9,271 nt of DNA from an uncultured Candidatus Udaeobacter sp. Its GTDB lineage: Bacteria; Verrucomicrobiota; Verrucomicrobiia; Chthoniobacterales; UBA10450. A program made the position numbers and the translations under genes. Shown here one piece after another: positions 1-6,924 of this stretch. Under the pieces are notes generated by a model that was not told where the DNA came from, did no database searches, and saw nothing but the letters and a program-made list of their open reading frames with translations. Location of the stretch: assembly GCA_955652715.1 (NCBI GenBank), contig CATPBS010000341.1, forward strand, positions 1-9,271. The letters run 5' to 3'. Each line of letters begins with the position of its first letter. Positions within the stretch are counted from its first letter, which is position 1.

Positions 1-401
1 GCCTGCAAAACCTCGCGCGGCGGCAATTCCGCCAGTGTCTCCAATTCCGCCGCGGAAAGAACCGCGCGATCAACAAACCCAATCTTGAGAGCTGCGATTT
101 TAAATTCCGTCGCGAACGTCTTGAAAATTTTTGCCACTGGCGCAACATCGTTTTCACCGGTGACAACTGCCGTCTGGCCGACCAACTGACCACCAACGTC
201 CGGAAAACCCGAATCGGCCATGGCGCGCTTGAGGAAATTATTTTTCACGACGTGCATTTCCGCGCGTACCGGCATCAGCCGGTTCCGCAATTCGGTGAAA
301 TCAGCAACCTTCATGCGCTGATAATCCGTCACGAGCACGAACGGCGAGTGCTTCAATTTATCGGACAAGTCTGTAACGATGCTGGCCTTTTCTGGTCGCA
401 T
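1..401 (-). CDS. rplJ: 50S ribosomal protein L10, partial (3' end beyond the left edge)
   Basis: L10 forms the base of the ribosomal stalk: its N-terminal domain binds 23S rRNA near L11 and its C-terminal helix carries L7/L12 dimers. About 133 residues are visible from ATG at 399-401, beginning MRPEKASIVTDLSDKL. The N-terminal L10 fold is evident in the segment LVTDYQRMKVADFTELRNRL followed by HVVKNNFLKRAM, and the open frame continues to the window edge with no stop. A family member is usually about 165-180 residues, so roughly the last quarter, including the L12-binding helix, is missing from view. It lies 24 bp downstream of rplA on the same strand, so the two are almost certainly co-transcribed. 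That 24-bp gap leaves no room for the long rplJ leader known from E. coli. The bases before the ATG (AACATCGAAAATAA) are A-rich and contain no Shine-Dalgarno sequence. Identification is firm. Confidence 0.95.
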   Translation of the reverse strand, partial: MRPEKASIVTDLSDKLKHSPFVLVTDYQRMKVADFTELRNRLMPVRAEMHVVKNNFLKRAMADSGFPDVGGQLVGQTAVVTGENDVAPVAKIFKTFATEFKIAALKIGFVDRAVLSAAELETLAELPPREVLQ

Positions 402-425
402 TTATTTTCGATGTTGAGTGCTTAG

Positions 426-1127
426 CTAAACGTTCAAATACGGTGCGGGATCGACACGGACGCCCGGAGACATAGTCGCACTAATTGTTACGCCTTCAAG
501 GTAGCGACCTTTCGCTGTTGCCGGGCGGGCGCGCACCACCGCTTCGATAACTGCATTTCCATTTTCCACCAGCGCCTTTTCTTCGAACGAAAATTTGCCA
601 ACCGGCACCGCTACGTTGCCGTTCTTGTCGAGCTTGAATTCTACGCGGCCCGCCTTTACCTCCTGCACAGCTTTGGCAGTGTCGTCAGTCACGGTCCCAG
701 TTCTGGGATTAGGCATCAGCCCGCGCGGGCCAAGCACCTTTCCGAGCTTCCGCACCTCCGCCATTGCCGCTGGTGTAGCGATCGCCACATCGAAATCTTG
801 AAAACCTTCCTGACATTTCTGAATCAGGTCTTTCATCCCCACAAACTCCGCGCCGGCTTCTTTGGCCGCCTTCGCCGCCTCGCCCTCGGCGAAAACAAGC
901 ACGCGCACCTGTTTTCCACTTCCGTGGGGAAGTGGGCAGGTCCCGCGCACCATTTGATCAGATTGCTTCGGATCAACCCCAAGTCGGAACGACACGGTTA
1001 CGGTCTGATCAAACTTTGTCGGAGGAAATTTCTTCAGCGTCGAGACAGCGTCAGGAAGATTATAGGTCTTGCTTCGATCGACCTGCTGAGCGGCCGCGCG
1101 ATAACGTTTGCTTCGATTTGTTTGCAT
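426..1127 (-). CDS. rplA: 50S ribosomal protein L1
   Basis: L1 binds 23S rRNA at the mobile stalk by the E site and helps eject deacylated tRNA; in many bacteria it also represses its own mRNA. The 233-residue product matches the family's usual length. It opens with the typical basic N-terminus ([17 protein letters not shown], residues 4-20), has the segment [12 protein letters not shown] at about 61-72, and carries the L1 signature [18 protein letters not shown] at about 129-146. The C-terminus ends [12 protein letters not shown], as expected. ATG at 1127 is the only start that keeps the conserved N-terminus. No Shine-Dalgarno sequence precedes it (TGCACACAGA just upstream). rplJ follows after 24 bp. 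Upstream is an amidohydrolase rather than rplK, so transcription probably starts in the 152-bp gap, where a promoter-like sequence and a hairpin are annotated separately. Identification is firm. Confidence 0.98.
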   Translation of the reverse strand: MQTNRSKRYRAAAQQVDRSKTYNLPDAVSTLKKFPPTKFDQTVTVSFRLGVDPKQSDQMVRGTCPLPHGSGKQVRVLVFAEGEAAKAAKEAGAEFVGMKDLIQKCQEGFQDFDVAIATPAAMAEVRKLGKVLGPRGLMPNPRTGTVTDDTAKAVQEVKAGRVEFKLDKNGNVAVPVGKFSFEEKALVENGNAVIEAVVRARPATAKGRYLEGVTISATMSPGVRVDPAPYLNV

Positions 1128-1187
1128 TCTGTGTGCAGTTCAAATGCCCGGTCACTTGCTGTAGCAACAGGGCTCCTGCTTAAAATT

Positions 1188-1214
1188 GTCCCGCTCAAGT
1201 TCAGCGAGCGGGAC
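1188..1214 (-). terminator. GC-rich hairpin between the amidohydrolase gene and rplA: weak terminator or rplA leader hairpin
   Basis: A perfect 9-bp stem, GTCCCGCTC pairing with GAGCGGGAC, encloses a 9-base loop. Read on the minus strand, the stem is followed by AATTTTAAG, a short and imperfect T tract. It sits about 66 bp past the amidohydrolase stop and 61 bp before the rplA start, so it could end transcription coming from the amidohydrolase. If the candidate promoter at 1219-1246 is used, however, transcription would start within about two bases of the first stem arm, and the hairpin would form the 5' end of the rplA-rplJ mRNA. It could then stabilise or regulate that mRNA. The sequence alone does not decide between the two roles. 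Confidence 0.4.
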
Positions 1215-1218
1215 ACAA

Positions 1219-1246
1219 AGCCTAGCGGCGATCTTCGCTTTGTCAA
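1219..1246 (-). promoter_or_regulatory. Candidate sigma70-type promoter for rplA-rplJ
   Basis: On the minus strand there is a perfect -35 hexamer TTGACA (1246-1241), a 16-bp spacer, and a partial -10 hexamer TAGGCT (1224-1219) that keeps the important T, A and final T. The expected start site is near 1212, giving a leader of about 85 nt before the rplA ATG. An inverted repeat, ACAAAGC at 1215-1221 and GCTTTGT at 1237-1243, overlaps both hexamers and could be an operator or could be chance. The position fits: it begins about 34 bp after the amidohydrolase stop and is the only gap in which the ribosomal pair could acquire its own promoter. The weak -10 keeps confidence moderate. Confidence 0.4.
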
Positions 1247-1279
1247 AGCCCTGCGCCCACAAATCGCAACGTGCGCGTA

Positions 1280-2686
1280 TCAATCAGCGGGCTCTACGAC
1301 GTCACCTGAGGACTTCGTCGATTCGGCAGCCCTTTGTACCGTGGGCGGGCCCTGCCGAATAATTTTGCCTTCCTTCATAACGAACAAGATGCGCTCGGTC
1401 GCAGTGATATCAGAAGTTGGATCACCCGGCATAGCAATGATATCGCCCAGTTTTCCTTTTTCCAGCGTGCCGACTTTTTGCCCGATCCCCAAAAGCTCGG
1501 CGTCGTTTGCAGTCGCGGATTTCAATGCGTCGATCGGCGTCATTCCCAGATCGACCATTAACTTAAACTCTTTCGCGTTCTGGCCATGCGGAAAAACAGC
1601 GGCATCAGTGCCGAAAGAAATTTTTACCCCTAATTTCACTGCGTTGCGAAACATCTCAGAGCGCGCTGCCGCTGCCGCTTTGGCTTTGGCCTGCAATGCG
1701 GGCGGATAATTTTCGAGCTTACTCATGATCCATTCGGTGGCCATCAGCGTCGGCGTTAGGAAGATGCCCTTGTTTTTCACCCTGGTAAGCGTTTCGGATT
1801 TCATGAATGAGCCGTGCTCGATGGAATCAACACCAGCCTCGATCGCTTCCAAGGCAGCTTGGTCGCCATGACAATGCACGGCCACCTTTTTGCGTAACCG
1901 ATGAGATTCATCGACGAGCGCGGCCAATTCGGCAGGAGTCAATTGCGGGGTATCCACTTCGTCTGCTAACGAAAGAACGCCCCCCGAGATTGCGGCTTTA
2001 ATCACGTCAGCGCCATTTTTGACTTCGAACCGCACGGCTTTTCGCGCGTCGTCAGGACTATCGATAATTCCATCGGTGTAATCCGGCTCGCGCCCGAAAA
2101 GAAAATCACGGAATCCGCTGGTCGGATCGAAATGACCGCCAGTTGCGCCAATTCCTTTGGTCGCAACCAACATGCGCGGACCGACGACGACTCCTTTATT
2201 GATTGAATTGCGCAGGGCAACATCCACGAATTCGCGGCTGCCGACGAAGCGGCTTCCAAGATCGCGCACGGTAGTAAAGCCCGCTTCGACAGTGGCGCGC
2301 GCGTGCGCCGTGGCGATGATCGCCTGTTCGGAGACGTTGAGGTCGAGCTCTTTGAGCCGGCGCAGATTGTAATCGCCAGAGTAATCAAGTGTCAGATGCG
2401 TGTGCGCATCCATAAATCCCGGCGCGAGCGTCGCGTCACCCAGATCGATCACCTGCGCGTCGCTTGGAATCGCCAGATTGCTGCCGACATCGACAATCTT
2501 ATCGCCTTGGACAATAACGACGGCATTTTTCACGAGCGTTTTCGATTTCCCGTCGAACATTCGCTCGGCTTTGAGCGCGATGACGTTGTCAGCCGCCTGA
2601 ATCGGAATCGCGCCAATGGCGAAGGCTAGGAATGCCGGAAAAAGTCGCGCCCATCGACAACAAGCTAGGACATTCATTCCGCGCAT
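1280..2686 (-). CDS. Exported metal-dependent amidohydrolase, prolidase-like (imidazolonepropionase-related)
   Basis: This belongs to the amidohydrolase superfamily (TIM barrel, Amidohydro_1), in the group of exported enzymes often annotated as Xaa-Pro dipeptidase or imidazolonepropionase-like. Such enzymes hydrolyse amide bonds, typically of dipeptides, with a metal centre. In the 468-residue product the centre looks intact: HTH at 95-97 in FMDAHTHLTL, a likely carboxylated Lys230 in DVIKAAISGG, His271 or His273 in VAVHCHGD, His291 in SIEHGSF and Asp361 in SFGTDAAV. The N-terminus has a basic stretch, a hydrophobic core (LFPAFLAFAIGAIPIQA) and a plausible cleavage after QA, so export to the periplasm is expected. 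ATG at 2686 is chosen. An ATG at 2677 (MNVLACC) is equally possible, and a TTG at 2707 would lengthen it by seven residues. The gap to the upstream DUF2723 stop is 94 bp, so an operon is possible. Actual substrate is unknown. Confidence 0.88.
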   Translation of the reverse strand: MRGMNVLACCRWARLFPAFLAFAIGAIPIQAADNVIALKAERMFDGKSKTLVKNAVVIVQGDKIVDVGSNLAIPSDAQVIDLGDATLAPGFMDAHTHLTLDYSGDYNLRRLKELDLNVSEQAIIATAHARATVEAGFTTVRDLGSRFVGSREFVDVALRNSINKGVVVGPRMLVATKGIGATGGHFDPTSGFRDFLFGREPDYTDGIIDSPDDARKAVRFEVKNGADVIKAAISGGVLSLADEVDTPQLTPAELAALVDESHRLRKKVAVHCHGDQAALEAIEAGVDSIEHGSFMKSETLTRVKNKGIFLTPTLMATEWIMSKLENYPPALQAKAKAAAAARSEMFRNAVKLGVKISFGTDAAVFPHGQNAKEFKLMVDLGMTPIDALKSATANDAELLGIGQKVGTLEKGKLGDIIAMPGDPTSDITATERILFVMKEGKIIRQGPPTVQRAAESTKSSGDVVEPAD

Positions 2687-2780
2687 ATAAAAGCTTCGCG
2701 CGAACAACGCAAGAATGCACTGCGAAAATCACGGAATACGAATAAGGCTCGAACCAGGGAACGACGAAGGGATGGATACG

Positions 2781-4949
2781 CTATGGGCTCCGTGTTTTAG
2801 CAGTGTTTTCTGCGAGCCCTTGTCGCGCCGTCGCGAGACTGGGATTGAGTGCGAGCGCCTCCTTGAAGGCAACAATAGCGCGCTCGTGCTGATTAAATAA
2901 GGCGAGATAGCGTCCCCGATTGACCAACATGCTGGTGTATGCCGGTAAAATCTTGAGGTTAACTACGTCATCCTTGTCAAAGCGCACCGTCCCATCAACC
3001 AGGCCACGAGTTTGCAAGTGCGGGTCCGGCAAATCGTGAAAGCTTTGGTCAGCCGCGAGATTGAAGACCAAGCCTTGCGGAACAAGTTGATAGTTTTGGG
3101 TGATCCACTTCGTCAGCTCCCCGTTCATTGTATCCACGAAGAGCAAGTCTTGTGTGACATACACTGGGGCGACCCTGTTTTCGTTCGTCACAATCGAGCG
3201 GAGCATCTCGAAAAATGCCGCGCTGATCCTTTGAGTGAGCAACTGGTTCGTGGCAAAAGCCGCGGGATCGCGCTCCCATTGTTTGAGAATCTCAACAAAG
3301 GCGTCAATCTGTTCGCGCGACCGCTCGACTAGATCGGGATGCGCATGCCTTAGATAATCGAAGTACCACGAACGACGCAGCAGATTAACATCGATTACCT
3401 TTACGTCGCGCCGGCGCTGTTCGATTTCCTGCGCGTAGAACATCGGAGACACGACCTGCCAGTCTTGTGTAAGTAAAAGACCGTTGGACTCGATCGTGCT
3501 GAGCAGATTTTCAACGTAATCGTGTGCAATAAAGTAATGTCTGCGATTATTAAACGGCCAGTTTGCCGTGAACGCCGTCGAAGACGTGAGGAGAACCGCA
3601 ATTACAGCGACCCAGTACGAGCCCGATGGCTTGAACTTCAAAATGGCAATCTGGATTAGCCAGCGCATGCCGAAAGCTGCAGCAATCGCAATCGAAATGA
3701 ATACAGGCAGATAGTACGCATCCTTGTCCTCCGCAATTTCGTAACTGAGGTCGTAAGCGAGATTCGAGATCACGATGAACAAGAGGAACCAAAAAGTTGT
3801 GCGGTCTCGTTTGTAAGCACTGGCGAAACCCGCCAAAGCAAGGACTAGCGGCAGAGGCAGCCAAACACTGCTGAATTCGCGCAACGCCATTCTGCAGAAT
3901 TCAACGAACTGCTGTCCCATAATCTTTGGCGTAAAGGAAAGAAACACCCGGTACTGCCGGCCGGTGATATGCCACCAGATTTCTTGCAGCGAATGTGGAT
4001 TGCCCCAGTTAATGACAGGTGAGCGCGATGCTGCGAACGGCAGATAGGCATAAACAGCTACCAAGCCGCCGATCGAAATCAGCGCGGCATATATCAGTCG
4101 CCGGCTCGTAAAGAACCTCACGCCCTCGGTCCGGTAAACGATAACGGCCAGAGCCGGAAGTGTCAGTCCCACTGTGACGTGATGAACTCCCAGCGCCAAA
4201 CCAAATACGAGCGCAGCAGCATAAAGATATGCATCGTAATTCCTGATCGGCACGCTGATTTGGCCGACATTCCTCGGCCTGCCAACGTGCATCCGGTCTG
4301 CGACGATGCACCGCCGCCACCGAACCATAAGAAAGAAAATAACGACGATGAGCAGAGCGTTGAGAGCATAGACCTCGGTGATAGTCGCATAAAACCAGAG
4401 CGTGCGGGAGAACGCCATGAGTAATCCCGCGCTGAGTGCAGGCGCGAAAACCAATAGCCGGCTCATGCCAGAATCGCCGTCCTTTTTACTCTGCTGCTCC
4501 CTGCGCTTGTTTTGCTTCCACTTGGAAAGATAGGAAGCGGTAATCATTGACTCCGCGACGACAAGAGTGAGCATCGCGGAAGCGACCGCCGCGAAAAGAG
4601 CGGACGAAGAATTGATCCGCACCGCAACATTTCCCAACGGCACAAGCGATGCGAGATGGGCGAGAATCACCCACAGTGGAAAACCCGGCGGATGCGCGAC
4701 CCCGAGCCCTTGAGCGACTACTATCAGCTCCCCGCTGTCAACCAAGGTAACGGTCGGCGCGAGCGTCCAGCTATAAACCAGGAGCGCAGCAAGAAATACT
4801 GCGCCAGCACATAACAGCTCCACTCGCGACGAATGGATTCTGCCAATATTGTTCATTCGGCGGTTCAACTTTGCGGCTCGCACCGAACCCGTAGTCTCGC
4901 GGCTATCATCATTTTGAGATCGCTTGTCCTTTGAAGGGCTTCGAGCCAT
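2781..4949 (-). CDS. DUF2723 / GT117 integral-membrane protein (TMEM260-like) with a C-terminal TPR
   Basis: The protein is 722 residues from ATG at 4949; a TTG at 4967 would add six, and an internal ATG at residue 32 would remove a basic N-tail. It is a polytopic membrane protein of the DUF2723 family, whose animal member TMEM260 is a protein O-mannosyltransferase; family members are expected to be GT-C enzymes using a lipid-linked sugar. Seen here: a first membrane segment at about 44-60, then the hallmark loop DSGEL (71-75) with GVAHPPGFPLW (83-93), further hydrophobic segments to about residue 460, and the family segment PVINWGNPHSLQEIWWHITG (311-330). A Lys/Arg-rich loop lies at 143-164. 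Residues 470-650 form a soluble region, followed by a single TPR-like repeat near 672-707 (NRGRYLALFNQHERAIVAFK). Asp71 and Glu74 are the obvious catalytic candidates. It lies divergent from the S15-type hydrolase gene. Family membership is firm; enzyme activity and acceptor are inferred. Confidence 0.88.
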   Translation of the reverse strand: MARSPSKDKRSQNDDSRETTGSVRAAKLNRRMNNIGRIHSSRVELLCAGAVFLAALLVYSWTLAPTVTLVDSGELIVVAQGLGVAHPPGFPLWVILAHLASLVPLGNVAVRINSSSALFAAVASAMLTLVVAESMITASYLSKWKQNKRREQQSKKDGDSGMSRLLVFAPALSAGLLMAFSRTLWFYATITEVYALNALLIVVIFFLMVRWRRCIVADRMHVGRPRNVGQISVPIRNYDAYLYAAALVFGLALGVHHVTVGLTLPALAVIVYRTEGVRFFTSRRLIYAALISIGGLVAVYAYLPFAASRSPVINWGNPHSLQEIWWHITGRQYRVFLSFTPKIMGQQFVEFCRMALREFSSVWLPLPLVLALAGFASAYKRDRTTFWFLLFIVISNLAYDLSYEIAEDKDAYYLPVFISIAIAAAFGMRWLIQIAILKFKPSGSYWVAVIAVLLTSSTAFTANWPFNNRRHYFIAHDYVENLLSTIESNGLLLTQDWQVVSPMFYAQEIEQRRRDVKVIDVNLLRRSWYFDYLRHAHPDLVERSREQIDAFVEILKQWERDPAAFATNQLLTQRISAAFFEMLRSIVTNENRVAPVYVTQDLLFVDTMNGELTKWITQNYQLVPQGLVFNLAADQSFHDLPDPHLQTRGLVDGTVRFDKDDVVNLKILPAYTSMLVNRGRYLALFNQHERAIVAFKEALALNPSLATARQGLAENTAKTRSP

Positions 4950-4970
4950 GGACCTATCGTCTCGCAAACT

Positions 4971-4986
4971 CGGTTGTCTGCAACCG
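4971..4986. repeat. Short dyad in the divergent region between the GT117 and S15-hydrolase genes
   Basis: CGGTTG and CAACCG form perfect 6-bp arms around the tetraloop TCTG. The dyad lies 21 bp upstream of the chosen GT117 start and about 124 bp upstream of the hydrolase start. It could be an operator or a hairpin in the GT117 leader. I see no convincing -10/-35 pair in either direction in the 160-bp gap, so its role is open. A stem this short can occur by chance. Confidence 0.3.
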
Positions 4987-5079
4987 GCGGAGACATTGCA
5001 ACATTCAGAGCACCAGACTTCATTAAAGCTGCGATCAGATGTGCACCATTACGCTGCCGGCGTTCAACTTTCTTGTCTC

Positions 5080-5099
5080 TCAAGCCCCTCTTCGCTTGA
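5080..5099 (+). repeat. Inverted repeat just before the S15-type hydrolase start
   Basis: TCAAGC and GCTTGA form 6-bp arms around an 8-base loop, ending 10 bp before the ATG at 5110. As RNA, the hairpin would lie immediately 5' of the weak ribosome-binding region (TTGGGCAGA), so it could affect initiation of this gene. Loop length and the modest stem make this a tentative call. Confidence 0.25.
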
Positions 5100-5109
5100 A
5101 TTGGGCAGA

Positions 5110-6924
5110 ATGAAATTAACGATCTTCGCTGGATTCCTCTGCCTAGGCTTCGCCACAAGCATCGCTGCACAATCTCCAACTCCAGCGCCATCGCCATCGC
5201 AACCGCCAACGGACTACGATCTTCAATGGGGCGTTAAGATTCCGATGCGCGAGCGGGTGGAACTCAATGCGACGTTGTATTTACCGAAAACGCCAGACAA
5301 ATCGGCGCCGAAGACCCCAGTGATCTTCACCCTCACCCCGTACATCTCGGATACGTATCATGCGCGCGCCGCGTACTTCGCGTCACATGGTTATGCATTC
5401 GCGCTTGTCGATGTGCGCGGTCGCGGAAATTCCGGTGGTGAGTTCGAGCCATTTGCAAATGAACCGCGCGATGGCCACGACGTGGTCGAGTGGCTAGCGA
5501 ACCAAACGTTTTGTGATGGGAAAGTTGCCATGTGGGGTGGTTCCTACGCGGGATTTGACCAATGGGCGACGACGAAAGAATTCCCGCCACATCTGGCGAC
5601 GATTGTTCCCGCCGCTGCTCCGCATCCGCCGCTGGATTATCCCTCCTATCTTAACGTCGGAATGACATACGACGTCCAATGGTTCACCCTTACGAGTGGC
5701 CGCGCTGGACAGGAAAACCTTTTCGGGGATCAAAAGTTCTGGAGCACAAAGTTTCTCGACGCCTACAAGAAGCACATTCCGTTCAAAGACCTGGATTCAT
5801 TCGTTGGAAATCCGTCAAAGAATTTTCAGCGCATTCTGAAACATCCCACGACCGACGCTTACTACGACGCGATGGTGCCATCGGCCGAACAATACAAAAA
5901 GATGACGCTACCGATCCTCACGATTACGGGCCAGTACGACGGCGACGAGTTGGGCGCGCTTACCTTTTACCGTGATCACATGGCAAACGTCTCGCCTGAA
6001 GAGCGCGCGAAACATTTTCTCATCATCGGGCCGTGGGACCACGCAGGCACGCGTACGCCCACCGATGAAGTCGGCGGCGTGAAATTCGGCCCGGCTGCAA
6101 TTGTCGATCTTAACGATCTGCATCGCCTATGGTACGACTGGACGATGAAGGCTGGCCCAAAGCCGGTCTTTTTAAAAAACCAGGTCGGGTATTATTTGCT
6201 TGCGCCCGGCAACTCCGGCGCCAACGGCGAATGGAAATACGCCGACGATTTCGCCGCATTGATCGCCAATCCCAAAACATTTTATCTCGTCTCGAAGAAT
6301 GGCGATGCGAACGGAGTATTTCGCTCCGGCGCGCTTGCCGAAAACCGGCCGACCGACGGCGCCGACAAATTCGCGTACGACCCGCTGTATACACACCGCG
6401 GTGAATTCGTTGAAGGAGTGGAACCGAAAGAGAAAAACGCCGGGATCGATCAGACCTTTGCGCTGAGCATTGGTAATGATGGGTTAGTCTATCATACCGA
6501 GCCGTTGCCAAATCAGACGCCGCTGATTGGTTGTCCCACGGTCACCCTGTGGCTATCGATCGATACGCCCGATGTCGATCTTGAGAGCGATCTTTACGAA
6601 GTCCAGCCGGATGGAACTAGTATCGCGCTGTGGAGCGACATCCGCCGGCTGCGCTACCGCGAGTCGCTGCGCGAACCCAAGCTTGTTCGCCCGGGCGAGA
6701 TTGTGAGGTGCGATTTCAACCCCGGACTGTTCGTGGCACGGCGATTAATGAAAGGCACCCGGCTGCGCCTGGTCGTCACCGCCGTGAATTCAATTTTTTG
6801 GCAAAAGAATTATTGCTCGGGCGGAGTTGTGGCCGAAGAAACGGCCAAAGACGCGCGCACCTGTCACGTGCAGATCTACCACGACGGCGAGCATGCAAGC
6901 GCGATTCAACTGCCGTTGCGCTAG
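5110..6924 (+). CDS. Exported CocE/NonD-type alpha/beta hydrolase (peptidase S15, X-Pro dipeptidyl-peptidase family)
   Basis: The 604-residue product is a serine hydrolase of the CocE/NonD group, related to Xaa-Pro dipeptidyl peptidases, cocaine esterase and glutaryl-acylases. Residues 1-20 (MKLTIFAGFLCLGFATSIAA) are a signal peptide, followed by a Pro/Ser/Thr-rich linker (QSPTPAPSPSQPP). The alpha/beta-hydrolase core runs from about 35 to 345. The catalytic triad is complete: Ser145 in GGSYAG, Asp277 in GQYDGDE and His311 in GPWDHAG. The oxyanion region VDVRGRGNSGG lies at about 100-110. A C-terminal jelly-roll (PepX_C type) covers about 440-604 and includes DLESDLYEV and SDIRRLRYRESL. The frame is open well upstream of 5110, but only this ATG places the signal peptide at the N-terminus. 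The gene ends tail-to-tail with the next one, sharing CTAG. Substrate (peptide, ester or amide) cannot be told from sequence. Confidence 0.92.
   Translation: MKLTIFAGFLCLGFATSIAAQSPTPAPSPSQPPTDYDLQWGVKIPMRERVELNATLYLPKTPDKSAPKTPVIFTLTPYISDTYHARAAYFASHGYAFALVDVRGRGNSGGEFEPFANEPRDGHDVVEWLANQTFCDGKVAMWGGSYAGFDQWATTKEFPPHLATIVPAAAPHPPLDYPSYLNVGMTYDVQWFTLTSGRAGQENLFGDQKFWSTKFLDAYKKHIPFKDLDSFVGNPSKNFQRILKHPTTDAYYDAMVPSAEQYKKMTLPILTITGQYDGDELGALTFYRDHMANVSPEERAKHFLIIGPWDHAGTRTPTDEVGGVKFGPAAIVDLNDLHRLWYDWTMKAGPKPVFLKNQVGYYLLAPGNSGANGEWKYADDFAALIANPKTFYLVSKNGDANGVFRSGALAENRPTDGADKFAYDPLYTHRGEFVEGVEPKEKNAGIDQTFALSIGNDGLVYHTEPLPNQTPLIGCPTVTLWLSIDTPDVDLESDLYEVQPDGTSIALWSDIRRLRYRESLREPKLVRPGEIVRCDFNPGLFVARRLMKGTRLRLVVTAVNSIFWQKNYCSGGVVAEETAKDARTCHVQIYHDGEHASAIQLPLR

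Noticed and set aside
798..1709. A 303-residue open frame on the plus strand
   Set aside because: It runs antisense across the start of rplA, the gap and the end of the amidohydrolase gene. Its translation has no recognisable motif, and the minus-strand genes have clear conserved motifs.
2002..2388. A 128-residue minus-strand frame inside the amidohydrolase gene
   Set aside because: It is a shifted-frame shadow of the amidohydrolase, whose frame contains all the metal-binding motifs.
2735..2765. A T-arm-like GGTTCGAGCC on the minus strand between the amidohydrolase and GT117 genes, suggesting a tRNA
   Set aside because: The flanking bases do not form a 5-bp T stem, and there is no acceptor, anticodon or D arm around it.
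4865..5209. A 114-residue minus-strand open frame spanning the divergent gap
   Set aside because: It overlaps both the GT117 start and the signal-peptide region of the hydrolase, begins with an odd Met/Ala run that mirrors the Pro/Ser linker codons, and shows no domain.
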